The notes beneath the pieces are model-generated. The model ran no database searches. It worked only from the letters and a program-made list of their open reading frames with translations, and was not told the origin of the DNA. A stretch of DNA of 49,865 nt from Oscillospiraceae bacterium (GTDB lineage: Bacteria; Bacillota; Clostridia; Oscillospirales; Ruminococcaceae): positions 1 through 49,865 of the forward strand of contig JAIKWY010000177.1 of the NCBI GenBank assembly GCA_024684395.1, read 5' to 3'. How positions within the stretch are numbered: position 1 is the stretch's first letter; every line of letters starts with the position of its first letter. This document shows positions 40,912 to 49,800 of this stretch, piece after piece. A program made the translations under genes and the position numbers.

Positions 40912-41492
40912 CAGAATCCCTCCATTTCAAGCCCTTCGTCCTGCTCCGCATATTCCTCAGCAGTCACCGGCTCGACATACTCGGTGATGATCGCAAGCGC
41001 CTCGCTGTAGCTTCCGGACGAGGTGGCACGAGCTTGCATCTCCTTCGCCGCATCGCCCATGCCAGCACGTTTCAGTGTTTTTGCGGCGATACCCATGATG
41101 TTGAAGATATTGCCGTCCGCCCCGATGATCGGACTCATGGGCTTTTGCTGCTTTTGCGGAACAAAGCCGCCAAGCTTGTTCTCCACGAAATCACTCAGCC
41201 ACATCGCCCCGAATGTCTCATACGTCCTCAGCCGCCACATGGCAAGCTTCCCGACATCAAGATCCTCACCCGGATCCTCAAACGGGAACAGCAGACAGGT
41301 GCAGTTCGGCATCTCAAATACCGTGATATGCTCAAATTTTGCGCCGTTTCGCAGGATCTCCGCCTCAGTCAGCAGCGCATTGACCCCATCGACCCACTCC
41401 TGCAGATCACCGCCGCAGCCCTGAAAGACAAGCCCCTCCTTGCCCTCCATCTTGCAAAGTTCCATCGCATTTTCGAGCTTTGTTACAGGCAT
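40911..41492 (-). CDS. Hypothetical ICE protein
   Basis: 193 residues, not recognised. N-terminal helix (VTKLENAMELCKMEGKEGLV), a middle beta region (FEHITVFEMPNCTCLLFPFE), then YETFGAMWLSDFVENKLGGF and an alanine-rich helical part (FNIMGIAAKTLKRAGMGDAA). The acidic tail ends DEGLEMEGF, similar in style to tails of several neighbours. ATG 41492 is preceded by GGAGG and overlaps the antirepressor gene. Confidence 0.55.
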   Translation of the reverse strand: MPVTKLENAMELCKMEGKEGLVFQGCGGDLQEWVDGVNALLTEAEILRNGAKFEHITVFEMPNCTCLLFPFEDPGEDLDVGKLAMWRLRTYETFGAMWLSDFVENKLGGFVPQKQQKPMSPIIGADGNIFNIMGIAAKTLKRAGMGDAAKEMQARATSSGSYSEALAIITEYVEPVTAEEYAEQDEGLEMEGF

Positions 41493-42253
41493 ACACCCGC
41501 CTCCTCTCTCAGCTTTCTCAGAATAAACTCCTGCCCCTTGCCGGTGACAAGCGTCTGCCGGTAGGTGCGGATCTCACCGCAGAGCTGCCAGGTTTTCTCC
41601 CGGATGGAGAAGTACCCCCGCTCAATATATCTCTGATACGGTAGATTGTTGCTCATCAGAATCCGCTTCTCCCGCAGCCAGCGGAACAGCCGCACACGCC
41701 CTATCGGAATCCCATTATTCGCCGCCAGCTTCGCCATGCTGTTCATGTCGATAGCATTGCTGCTGCCCATGACATGCCCAGCGAACTCGACCAACGGCTT
41801 GTCTGCGTCGATCTTCCGGCACAGGCCACGGGCAATTTCCATCTGCGCCCGGATGAACGCCATTGTCGGCTCGTCCGCCGTCGGCGCATAGAACCGTAGG
41901 AACTGCTCATCGTCAGCAATGTACCCACCCGTGCGCCGGATGGTCGGCAGCACCTCGGAGGTAATCCAGTGCTTGAACGCCTTCGCCCCCGGCAGCTTGC
42001 TCGACAGGATCAGGCTGTACAGACCGCTTTCGTTGATAACATAGCACTTTCCGACCGAATTCCCAAAATGGGAATTCGGTAACATCAGAATCCGCTTATC
42101 CTCTTCATCAACGTGAACCATTACCGCCTTACTTGCATTACTGTAACCCAGAGCCGCTGCCACATCCTTCCCGACAAACCAAGGCTCCCCCTCAATCATG
42201 ACCGTGCGGATGGAACCAAATGCCTCATGCTGAAATACCCTTACTTCATTCAT
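41483..42253 (-). CDS. Phage-type antirepressor (BRO-N plus KilA-C)
   Basis: 256 residues. The BRO-N domain (about 1-110) is evident from VRVFQHEAFGSIRTVMIEGE, PWFVGKDVAAALGY, INESGLYSLILSSKLPGAKA and FKHWITSEVLPTIRRTGGYI. The KilA-C/ANT-like part (about 150-256) has NSMAKLAANNGIPIGRVRLF, RWLREKRILM and a basic C-terminus. Such proteins counteract repressors in phages and conjugative elements and could control the switch to transfer. Start ATG 42253 overlaps the cytosine methylase end. Confidence 0.9.
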   Translation of the reverse strand: MNEVRVFQHEAFGSIRTVMIEGEPWFVGKDVAAALGYSNASKAVMVHVDEEDKRILMLPNSHFGNSVGKCYVINESGLYSLILSSKLPGAKAFKHWITSEVLPTIRRTGGYIADDEQFLRFYAPTADEPTMAFIRAQMEIARGLCRKIDADKPLVEFAGHVMGSSNAIDMNSMAKLAANNGIPIGRVRLFRWLREKRILMSNNLPYQRYIERGYFSIREKTWQLCGEIRTYRQTLVTGKGQEFILRKLREEAGVCL

Positions 42254-43281
42254 GCTCTCAACTCCTCATTAAATTTCTTCAGATTTCTGCCGATTGCCTC
42301 AACCACATTCACGGTCACGGCATTCCCGGCCTGCTTGTAGAGCTGCGTATCGGACATGCCCGTAGCAGCGACCTTCCGGAACTGCTCATCCGTAAAGCCC
42401 TGCAGCCGCCAGCATTCAATCGGCATCAGACGGCGGATCCTGCCGTGATGCACCACGCCGTGCCGGTCGGTCACGGTGAGCGTGAACATCGGCTCACCGG
42501 GCTCCTTCATTCTTCTGCCGTTGCAGCGGATAGTCGCTTTATCCGGGCACATGATCGCCCTCGGCGCATCCTCGCTTAGAACCGGCGGATTCATGTCGAT
42601 GAAGTACAGCCCCGTCCGACCACCGCCGCCCCCGCTTCCGGCACACTGTGTTATGGCAAGCCCGTCTGTTTCATAGACACGATCCCCCTGACAACCGCCG
42701 ATGAGCTGCTTCACTTTCCGGCTATTTTCCGCATCTTCTCCTCCGAAAGCCAGTATTTTTCCGGAACAGTCTCTTCCAAGACATCCTGCAAGGTACACTC
42801 GCTTTCGCACCTGCGGCACTCCGAAACCGGCGCTGTTATGCACCAGCCATTCCACGCAATACCCCAGTTCGGAAAGCGTTGTAAGGATTTCTGAGAAAGT
42901 TCGCCCTTTTTCAATCCCAAGCAGTCCGGGTACATTCTCAAATACAAAATACTGAGGTCGCTTGTCTTTAAGGATGCGGGCAAGCTCAAAGAAGAGATCA
43001 CCTCGCTCATCGGCGGATCCAAGACGGCGCCCGGCCACTGAGAATGGCTGGCACGGAAATCCACCAACGAGGAGGTCAAAATCCGCAAGCGCTTCTGTGC
43101 TGATCGTTCGGATGTTTTCATAAAAAGCCTCACCCCCTGTGTCATACAGGGCTCGGTAGGCCTGCTGCGCATACTTGTCGATCTCACACCAGCCGACAAA
43201 TTCGTAGCCGCCAACCCGTTCCAGCCCGGAACGAAAGCCCCCGATCCCCGCAAATGCATCAAATACTCTGATAATGCTCAT
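42250..43281 (-). CDS. DNA cytosine-5 methyltransferase
   Basis: 343 residues from ATG 43281 (MSIIRVFDAFAGIGGFRSGL) after AAAGGAG; an in-frame upstream ATG would start inside the terminator stem. Motif I FAGIGGFRSGLE, motif IV GGFPCQPFSVAG with the catalytic Cys, motif VI FVFENVPGLLG and C-terminal motifs (LTVTDRHGV, RLMPIECWRLQGF, QAGNAVTVNVVEAIG) are all present, so it should be active. With the adenine methylase it may protect the ICE from host restriction. No cognate nuclease is nearby. Confidence 0.93.
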   Translation of the reverse strand: MSIIRVFDAFAGIGGFRSGLERVGGYEFVGWCEIDKYAQQAYRALYDTGGEAFYENIRTISTEALADFDLLVGGFPCQPFSVAGRRLGSADERGDLFFELARILKDKRPQYFVFENVPGLLGIEKGRTFSEILTTLSELGYCVEWLVHNSAGFGVPQVRKRVYLAGCLGRDCSGKILAFGGEDAENSRKVKQLIGGCQGDRVYETDGLAITQCAGSGGGGGRTGLYFIDMNPPVLSEDAPRAIMCPDKATIRCNGRRMKEPGEPMFTLTVTDRHGVVHHGRIRRLMPIECWRLQGFTDEQFRKVAATGMSDTQLYKQAGNAVTVNVVEAIGRNLKKFNEELRA

Positions 43282-43296
43282 CACTCCTTTCGATAG

Positions 43297-43324
43297 GAAA
43301 AGCCCTCCGGTCACCCGGAAGGCT
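43297..43324 (-). terminator. Terminator between DUF4314/3848 and cytosine methylase genes
   Basis: AGCCcTCCGG (43301-43310) pairs with CCGGAaGGCT (43315-43324), with TTTTC on the minus-strand side. It overlaps the stop region of the upstream gene and lies 16 bp before the methylase start. Confidence 0.6.
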
Positions 43325-43892
43325 ACATCCCCATATCCTGCTCCATCGGATAGCAGACCGCAAGATCGTCCTCCTCCATGAGCGTTTCTGTCAGTTCAGA
43401 AAAATTGCTGCCCAGCGCATAATCATCCATCGCCCGGGTACGCCATTCCTCGCTGATGACCTCAAGAGGATCCTGAAACCGGAGCAGGAACGCCGCCTGT
43501 TCCTCGCTGATACTCCTTGCAAGCGTCTCTGAAGCAATCTGCACCGCAAAAATCTGATCCGCCATTGCCATAAGCTCCTGCGGCGATTTGTCAAGCCAAT
43601 CCTTCTGATACCTCGCAAGGCTGGCAGTAATCTTCTCTTTCAGCCGTTCCCGGGCAGTCTGTTCCTTTGGTGCTGCGTGGAACCTGTCCACGCCCGGAAT
43701 CAGCGACAGGCTGCGACCATTCTGCCATTTCATCAGAAGCTGACCAGCGTCATCCACGCCGACCACCTCGCCCATCGTCCCCGGTGGCACCGGAAACGGA
43801 TCCTCCGGCATCTCGTCCAGAATGAGCCTGCACCCGGCAGGATACTGCTGCCGGATGCGCTCGACCTGCTCTTTGGTCGGGAATCCTCTCAT
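43323..43892 (-). CDS. DUF4314 plus DUF3848 ICE protein
   Basis: 189 residues. The DUF4314 part (about 1-70) reads RGFPTKEQVERIRQQYPAGC, PPGTMGEVVGVDDAGQLLMK and WQNGRSLSLIPGVDRF, a small beta domain. The DUF3848 part (about 85-170) reads LARYQKDWLDKSPQELMAMA, DQIFAVQIASETLARSISEE and QAAFLLRFQDPLEVISEEW. Both are common in clostridial ICEs, usually as separate genes, so this is a fusion. Overlaps the preceding gene by 4 bp. Confidence 0.75.
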   Translation of the reverse strand: MRGFPTKEQVERIRQQYPAGCRLILDEMPEDPFPVPPGTMGEVVGVDDAGQLLMKWQNGRSLSLIPGVDRFHAAPKEQTARERLKEKITASLARYQKDWLDKSPQELMAMADQIFAVQIASETLARSISEEQAAFLLRFQDPLEVISEEWRTRAMDDYALGSNFSELTETLMEEDDLAVCYPMEQDMGM

Positions 43893-44347
43893 ACCTTCAC
43901 CTCCATTTCACAAGAAAATGCGTGACTTTCGCAATGCTCAGACATTCTGACCGCCACGCTGCCAATGCCCCTGACTCGAATGCTGCTGCGCAGAAGCCGC
44001 TTGCCAAAGCCATATCTGCATTCACGCTCCCACCAGTCGGACAGCGCATCGAGCTCCTCCGGCATCAGCTCACGCTCACAGGCACAGACCAACACCGCCG
44101 TCAGCCCCTCCTCATCTGCCTCCGCAATTGGATAGGCTCGCTCGATGCCGTCTATGCCCACAGCCAAGCCGTTTTCCTTCTCCTCGGCAGTCAGGCAGCG
44201 CTGCATCACTTCGCAGACTGCATCACAACACTGCTGCACCTCGTCAGAAGTCAGCTCTCGCTCATCTTCGCCCGTATCCGTCCACGGCGGCTCATAGGGC
44301 AGCTTCTCATACAGCCGGATCGGGGAATACACACGCAGTTCTGTCAT
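43889..44347 (-). CDS. ICE protein related to the C-terminal part of the DUF6329-like protein
   Basis: 152 residues. CCDAVCEVMQRCLTAEEKEN, IERAYPIAEADEEGLTAVLV and ALSDWWERECRYGFGKRLLR parallel the C-terminal region of the gene at 44924-45982 (CCRDAINRFMQDYLEEDERD, FPSVEVVDGRLMGVLTCQFL, CRWWCGQRSDGYGEGLEQHP). So the two arose from one domain. Function unknown. It lies in a tightly packed run with 3-4 bp gaps or overlaps. Confidence 0.6.
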   Translation of the reverse strand: MTELRVYSPIRLYEKLPYEPPWTDTGEDERELTSDEVQQCCDAVCEVMQRCLTAEEKENGLAVGIDGIERAYPIAEADEEGLTAVLVCACERELMPEELDALSDWWERECRYGFGKRLLRSSIRVRGIGSVAVRMSEHCESHAFSCEMEVKV

Positions 44348-44350
44348 ATC

Positions 44351-44782
44351 TCACATCCCCATTTCCGGCGAGAGATCCTCGTCCTCATCAAAGTCCTGTT
44401 CTTCATCCTCATAGTCCTGCGCCTCTGATTCTTCCTCGTCCTCGGTTTCCTCTTCATCCTCGCAGTCCTGTCCCTCAGAAACCTCCTCAGTAATCTCCTG
44501 CTCCAGCGCATCTTCGATCAGCCCGATCATGAACTCCTTCTGCGTCAGATGATTCGTCGTCAGATAGTCCTTGATCCGCCGGTAAAGCTCCTCTGACACC
44601 TGAAATGCGATTGTTCTGTTATTCTCCATCGTTCCTCCCATCTGCTGCTTCGGATGCAGCATCTCCTCGAGCGCCTGCGACACGAAATCACTCATTGTCA
44701 TGCCGTGCGTTTCGATATATTCCTTAACCTGCCGGTGCAGTTCATCCTCTACCTTGACGGTGATCCCTCGCTTTTCAGCCAT
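44351..44782 (-). CDS. Double ribbon-helix-helix DNA-binding protein with acidic tail
   Basis: 143 residues from ATG 44782, overlapping the upstream 45-residue gene (ATGGCTGA). Two RHH units are visible: about 4-45 (GITVKVEDELHRQVKEYIET, MTMSDFVSQALEEML) and about 53-92 (TIAFQVSEELYRRIKDYLTT, LTQKEFMIGLIEDALEQ). They are followed by a very acidic tail rich in EDEEE. Two RHH units in one chain form a pseudo-dimer. Probable autoregulator of the ICE operon. Confidence 0.75.
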   Translation of the reverse strand: MAEKRGITVKVEDELHRQVKEYIETHGMTMSDFVSQALEEMLHPKQQMGGTMENNRTIAFQVSEELYRRIKDYLTTNHLTQKEFMIGLIEDALEQEITEEVSEGQDCEDEEETEDEEESEAQDYEDEEQDFDEDEDLSPEMGM

Positions 44783-44912
44783 TTTCCACACCTCTCAGTT
44801 TATGCCAGAGCAGCCATTCAAGCAGCTCGTCCACCGTCACTGTTTTTTCGGCAGCGACCTCGGCGAGACGTTCGGCAAGCACCTCCGGCAGCTCGATCTC
44901 GATTGTTCTCAT
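44775..44912 (-). CDS. 45-residue ribbon-helix-helix-like protein
   Basis: Short gene: ATG 44912 (GGGAGG upstream) encodes MRTIEIELPEVLAERLAEVA, then AEKTVTVDELLEWLLWHKLR and GVENG, with stop at 44775. A beta strand plus two helices fits a minimal RHH fold. It shares style with the first RHH unit of the next gene, which it overlaps. Good binding site, dense packing and protein-like composition support it as real. Confidence 0.6.
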   Translation of the reverse strand: MRTIEIELPEVLAERLAEVAAEKTVTVDELLEWLLWHKLRGVENG

Positions 44913-44923
44913 AAAACCTCCCC

Positions 44924-45982
44924 TCAAAGCGAAATGCCGCCGATCTCAGGGGCTTCCTCCCCGAAATCAGCGGCATTTAATTCCATCCGGCAGTCGTCTG
45001 TGCCATCCCACAAGCTGACATAGATCTCGCCAAAATCCTCCGTATTAATCGGATGCTGCTCGAGCCCCTCACCGTAGCCATCTGACCTCTGGCCACACCA
45101 CCAGCGGCAAAATTCAGCGCTTTCCGGCTCACTCAGCGGCTCCAAGAACTGACACGTCAGCACACCCATCAACCGACCATCCACGACCTCCACGGAAGGG
45201 AACGCCGACCAGATCTTCTCACCGATGGGCGACCTACTGTCGTAGTACTGCATCAGCCCACGATCACGCTCGTCCTCCTCGAGGTAGTCCTGCATGAAGC
45301 GGTTGATGGCATCCCGGCAGCAGTTCGCTTCCTTCGGATCAATGCTGTAGGATTCGGCTTCATCTTCATCCGGTACAGTCGCGATCTGCAGCGGTGTGAT
45401 GAGCCGCATTGTGTACAGCTCCTTCGGCTTGACCCGGAGATCCGGCTGATAGTCGATCCCGAGCGGCGCATATTCGGCAGATTCGACATCCGCACGCTCT
45501 TGCAGCCGTTCCGCCAGCGCCTGCCCGAGTACATCCTCCAAGTCATGGAATGTGACCTCCTCGGCAAGCTCCCTGAATGAGAAGCTCTCCTCGCCCCGGT
45601 GCATCTGCTTGGCAGCCTCCTCCGCCATATCCGCCAGATATCCGTGGATCCGCTGCTCCGCCGTTGTCATTTCCGCCGCATACACGAGATTCTTGGCGCC
45701 CGGAATGAACTGCGACCGCCGAGCATAGCTGTACCCCTCCGACTGCACGAGGAACCCGTCCTCGCCCTCGCAGTCCAGAAACAGCACGCAATGCTCCGAC
45801 TTCGCATCGCACCACATGAACCGCTTGTTCTCAGCGATGTACGGGCTGTCCCGCAAGGGATTCGTCCGCATCTCCTCGAACGCCTGATGCCGCAGCAGGA
45901 CGACCTTTTCCACCACGCAGATTTCCGGCGAAAAGCGTTCCACCTTATGCTGCAGCGGTACTTTCAGTACCATTTTCTTCAT
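44924..45982 (-). CDS. DUF6329-like ICE protein, first gene of the operon
   Basis: 352 residues from ATG 45982 after GGAGGTG. An N-terminal beta-rich part (KKMVLKVPLQHKVERF, then YIAENKRFMWCDAKSEHCVL and FLDCEGEDGFLVQSEGYSYA) and helical SFRELAEEVTFHDLEDVLGQ are followed by a C-terminal domain with EFCRWWCGQRSDGYGEGLEQ and FGEIYVSLWDG, also found in the 152-residue gene downstream. Similar proteins open the accessory region of Tn1549-type elements. Function unknown. The leader contains hairpin copy 2 with a U-tract 38 bp before the start. Confidence 0.65.
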   Translation of the reverse strand: MKKMVLKVPLQHKVERFSPEICVVEKVVLLRHQAFEEMRTNPLRDSPYIAENKRFMWCDAKSEHCVLFLDCEGEDGFLVQSEGYSYARRSQFIPGAKNLVYAAEMTTAEQRIHGYLADMAEEAAKQMHRGEESFSFRELAEEVTFHDLEDVLGQALAERLQERADVESAEYAPLGIDYQPDLRVKPKELYTMRLITPLQIATVPDEDEAESYSIDPKEANCCRDAINRFMQDYLEEDERDRGLMQYYDSRSPIGEKIWSAFPSVEVVDGRLMGVLTCQFLEPLSEPESAEFCRWWCGQRSDGYGEGLEQHPINTEDFGEIYVSLWDGTDDCRMELNAADFGEEAPEIGGISL

Positions 45983-46019
45983 GGCATCACCTCCAATTGA
46001 TTTTTATCGGCAACAAAAA

Positions 46020-46070
46020 AGAGCCGACTTTACTGGCCTCCCGAGAGGGAAGACCACTAAAATCGGTTCT
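46020..46070 (-). terminator. Leader hairpin, copy 2, with U-tract (attenuator)
   Basis: AGAGCCGACTTTACTGGCC.. pairs with ..GACCACTAAAATCGGTTCT, closely matching 23976-24027. On the minus strand the stem ends in TTTTTTG, a full intrinsic terminator located between the presumed promoter and the first ICE gene at 45982. Confidence 0.7.
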
Positions 46071-46162
46071 GGTATTACAGGCTATGTTTTCTATTATATT
46101 GTATGATTAGAAATGGGCGTTATCGTTTTCACGGAAAGCATGTGCTTTGTTACTGTTAGCAC

Positions 46163-46191
46163 TTGCAAAGTGAGGAAAAATATGTTATAAT
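46163..46191 (+). promoter_or_regulatory. Promoter of the DUF4062-like / Hachiman genes
   Basis: TTGCAA (46163-46168), 17-bp spacer, TATAAT (46186-46191). About 140 bp of leader precede ATG 46338. A minus-strand TATAAT for the ICE operon lies near 46092-46097 but its -35 is poor. Confidence 0.6.
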
Positions 46192-46337
46192 ATAACAAAT
46201 AGATCTTAACTATTGTTTTTTCTACCTACAGCTTTATATCATTATAATTAACAGAGGTGAATCCAAAGGGAATTTATTCTAATACTCAGAAATACTGTGT
46301 AAGAGTCTACTAACGGCAATCATTAAGGAGAATGACA

Positions 46338-47828
46338 ATGGCCAAAAATGTAATTCAGTACGATTTGCTTATTTCCTGTCCTGGTGACGTTAAAGAGGAA
46401 ATCGAATGTATAAAAAGTGCGGTGGAACAATTTAATTCTACTTTTGCAGATTCACTTGGAATCTCAATTAGAATTAAGCATTGGAGTAAAAACTCATATC
46501 CTCAATCTGGTGGTAAACCACAAGCACTTCTCAATGAGCAATTTGTAAATGATTGTGACGCAGCCGTTGCTATCATGTGGACAAGGTTTGGAACACCAAC
46601 AGATGAATACGGTTCTGGTACTGAGGAAGAAATAGAGATAATGCTTCATGATGGGAAACAAGTCTTTATGTATTTTTGCGACAAACCACTTAATCCGTCA
46701 CAAATGGATTCAGAAGAATACAAACGTGTTAAAGCATTTAAGGATAAATATAAGGATAGGGGGATTTATTCTACATACACCTCGATTGATGACTTTAAAC
46801 GAGATTTCTTTGCACATCTGTCACAATACTTTTTGAGTTTAAAAACTGTTGGAAGTATGAATAACGAAAGACATTCATCACTATTTATAAAGGGTCTCGA
46901 CCGAGATAATCATATCTCTGATGTTGCAGTAATACGTGAATTCAAACTTACAAACGCATATGACAAAAATGGATATATTGCTAAGATTAGAGAATACTAT
47001 TCCGAAATCGACTCAATTAAGACTGCCAAAGTTACAGGAAATTCTATTCTATCCGATCATTTTTCTTTTATGCCCCCAGTAGCAATAAGTGATAGTGTTA
47101 AGACATACATTACAGAAATTGCTCAACACCTTAACATAGAATTAAATGAGAATTTCTTTGATCTTGGAAATCTACATGAATCATTAGATGCATTACCAAT
47201 ATATTCTTCTGTTAGTGGTTCTGAGCAAGAAAAAAGAAAATATCATTTAATATTCGAGCTACGTGACACGATACAAGATTTCTTAAAATGGATTTCGGCT
47301 GACAAGGCATTAACAGGAATGAAATCTATCGGACTAGTTTTAGCAAATGCCGGAACAGACTATGATGAAGATGTCGAAGTTTCGTTATCTTTTCCCAAAG
47401 ACTCTCTTGTTACCGTTGATACGTTTCCTAAGTTGAGTGTAGATGATAAGAATTATCTGATGAATGATAGAGACTTGGACGAAATATTCCATATTTCTGC
47501 TACGGCTGAATTTTTGGACTATGCCAATTCGGTTAATTCTCCTAGACAAATGTCTATACCTGTTAATCCAACTCAAGGTATATTTGGATCAACATATGAT
47601 AATTCCGACGGATTTATAGATCGTTTATCAGATGCTTGGGGATTTGAGGTTTATTCCACTGATAAATACTATGTAGTAAAAATAAAGTTTGATTATATCA
47701 AGCACAATACTTCTGTTGCATTTCCTTCAATAATACTGTTGTTTAATGATATTACAGATATTCCATATACCATCACTTCTAAACGAAATGCAGCTATTAT
47801 TAATGGAACAATTACCGTAATATTATAA
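46338..47828 (+). CDS. DUF4062/TIR-like defence-associated protein
   Basis: 496 residues from ATG 46338, 7 bp after AAGGAG (ATG 46332 is too close). The N-terminal domain (about 1-170) reads YDLLISCPGDVKEEIECIKS, then DAAVAIMWTRFGTPTDEYGS, GTEEEIEIML and VFMYFCDKPL, the flavodoxin/TIR-like pattern of DUF4062 proteins linked to immune and STAND systems. The remainder (about 190-496) is unrecognised, with a beta-sandwich-like end (IGLVLANAGTDYDEDVEVSL). It lies 81 bp upstream of hamA in the same direction. It may be an extra sensor or effector for the Hachiman genes. Confidence 0.65.
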   Translation: MAKNVIQYDLLISCPGDVKEEIECIKSAVEQFNSTFADSLGISIRIKHWSKNSYPQSGGKPQALLNEQFVNDCDAAVAIMWTRFGTPTDEYGSGTEEEIEIMLHDGKQVFMYFCDKPLNPSQMDSEEYKRVKAFKDKYKDRGIYSTYTSIDDFKRDFFAHLSQYFLSLKTVGSMNNERHSSLFIKGLDRDNHISDVAVIREFKLTNAYDKNGYIAKIREYYSEIDSIKTAKVTGNSILSDHFSFMPPVAISDSVKTYITEIAQHLNIELNENFFDLGNLHESLDALPIYSSVSGSEQEKRKYHLIFELRDTIQDFLKWISADKALTGMKSIGLVLANAGTDYDEDVEVSLSFPKDSLVTVDTFPKLSVDDKNYLMNDRDLDEIFHISATAEFLDYANSVNSPRQMSIPVNPTQGIFGSTYDNSDGFIDRLSDAWGFEVYSTDKYYVVKIKFDYIKHNTSVAFPSIILLFNDITDIPYTITSKRNAAIINGTITVIL

Positions 47829-47909
47829 CGGCTGCACCAGAAAGTATAGACATAGATATCGCGCCTTAAGAGATAAGATAAATTTTAATGATTAATAAGG
47901 GATAACTAT

Positions 47910-48857
47910 ATGACGAACATAAGAAACACTTCATACGCAGATGGATTTGGTATATTTAATAAAGTAGCAGAAGAAATACTGGACTTAGGACAAGACAATA
48001 CCTTAAGACTATTTATGCTCAATACGTCGAACAAGTTGTTTAATTATGATGAACTTTATGAATATATCCTTCCAAATGTGACAAAATATGTCTTTTCAAG
48101 GAAAAGGCTAGCCGACATAGAACATGATCCAAAAAAACAGCAAACAATCATCTTAGACGCATTAAGCCACTTGCGACCAATCGAAAATGATAATGATAAG
48201 GGAGCAGGTGGAGAATTAGGCGAAATCTTACTTTACCTTTTTCTAGAACAAGATTTAAAAGCTCCTAAACTTTTTAGCAAAGTAGAATTAAAAACTAATG
48301 CGCAGGATTATGTAAAAGGCAGCGACGGTATACACTTTAAGTTTAGAAAAAACGCCCAGGGCGAACAGATAATGCAGCTAATTATTGGAGAGGCGAAAAT
48401 AAGGAATGATCTAAAAGACGGTATAGAAGAGGCATTTAAATCCATTGATGCTTTCTTGACCTCCAATATACAGGATAGAAACCTTCTGGATACGCATCTT
48501 ATGAATCAAATAGTTAACGAGAAGGAAGCCGTAGAGATTAAGGAATATATCACAGCTATTCCGCGCAAGAAAAAAGAAACAGTATTTGGAATTTTTATTG
48601 GGTATAGCGTTAATTATGATGGATCAACAGATAGTAATGATGAGTATGATCAAAACATCATTGCAGAAAATATTAAGCAAGTTCTAAATATGCGTTCAAA
48701 AATCATTGACCTGATATGCAATTATTCTGTAAGTAATTATGAGTTTAATTTCTATTTTCTCCCTTTTCATGATGCTAAGAGAGATAGAAAAACTATAATG
48801 AAACAACTAACTAAGGGAAAACCACATTTTTCTTGGGAGGACATTAGAAATGGATAA
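47910..48857 (+). CDS. hamA: Hachiman protein HamA (DUF1837 nuclease)
   Basis: 315 residues. The DUF1837 core is clear: DKGAGGELGEILLYLFLEQD (about 91-110), then KTNAQDYVKGSDGIHFKFRK, then QLIIGEAKIRNDLKDGIEEA. The acidic residues and the ExK of GEAK form a PD-(D/E)xK nuclease site. In Hachiman, HamA cleaves DNA when released by the HamB helicase, ending phage infection. ATG 47910 follows AAGGGA. The end overlaps the start of hamB by 8 bp, as expected for the pair. Confidence 0.85.
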   Translation: MTNIRNTSYADGFGIFNKVAEEILDLGQDNTLRLFMLNTSNKLFNYDELYEYILPNVTKYVFSRKRLADIEHDPKKQQTIILDALSHLRPIENDNDKGAGGELGEILLYLFLEQDLKAPKLFSKVELKTNAQDYVKGSDGIHFKFRKNAQGEQIMQLIIGEAKIRNDLKDGIEEAFKSIDAFLTSNIQDRNLLDTHLMNQIVNEKEAVEIKEYITAIPRKKKETVFGIFIGYSVNYDGSTDSNDEYDQNIIAENIKQVLNMRSKIIDLICNYSVSNYEFNFYFLPFHDAKRDRKTIMKQLTKGKPHFSWEDIRNG

Positions 48858-49800
48858 AACATTAGCTGATTATTTATATACCGACATCGAAAACGATCAA
48901 TTTCTATGCAAACAGTTTGAAATACTGCTACTTGACTATTCTAAATCAATAGTTTGTGGTAAGAGCGCTTCTTACACCAACGAATACAGATCTCTGTTAC
49001 GATATGCCGATATGCTTTCATTATCCAATGAGGAAAAGCATCATAATATCGCAGAACAAATCGTCATCTTGCTTTCACATCTATTTCCAACCGAGGACGA
49101 AGTGCTCTTTTTCAAACAGAATATATATAATAACGTATCTAATTTTGCTTCAGCAAATATACTTGAAAATAGAAATGCTTCATCTGAGCAACTTGATTTT
49201 TTTAGACAGTTAGAAATAGAGTCACATAAAATAGGTAACATTGTTCCTGGCACAGATAAACATTTTTTTGACACTCAGAGAATAGCACTGGAAAATCTTG
49301 AAAAGAATCAGTATTATAGTTTTTCTGCTCCTACATCAATGGGAAAGACTTTTATTTTAACTAACTATATACGGAAAAAAATAGCTGAGGGAAGCCAAGA
49401 CAATTTTGTTATTATTGTTCCAACCAGGGCCCTCCTTTCAGAAATCGCTAATGGTATTATCAAAGATTTTTCAACCTTATTAGGTGAGGGATGCCATAAA
49501 GTTGTTACAACAATGGCTTCTGTTCAAAGTGAAGAAAAATGCATTGCGATATTAACACCTGAAAGATTTTATTATAGTCTTCTAAAACGGCCTGACTATA
49601 GTTTTAAATATGTCTTTATTGACGAAGCGCATAAAATATCTGATACAGATAAGAGAAGTATAATCTATTATAAGATTTTAGACATGCTTAAATCGCATGA
49701 GGATATTAATATCTATTTTTCATCTCCAGTAATTCCGAATCCAGATATTTACCTCGAGTTGACAAACTACTATTCGCAACCTGAAAGCTCAGCTAAGTAA
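48850..49800 (+). pseudogene. hamB: Hachiman helicase HamB, cut off after motif III
   Basis: 316 residues remain; HamB proteins are usually two to three times longer. The helicase begins normally: SAPTSMGKT (Walker A, 159-167), IIVPTRALLSEI (Ia), LTPERFYY, FIDEAH (DEAH, 258-261) and FSSPVIPNP (III). The second RecA domain is missing. The frame ends at TAA 49798-49800, and the sequence from GTAA at 49797 onward has a different character. The stop is probably supplied by an inserted element. Without its helicase half HamB should be non-functional unless a downstream piece is still made. Confidence 0.75.
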
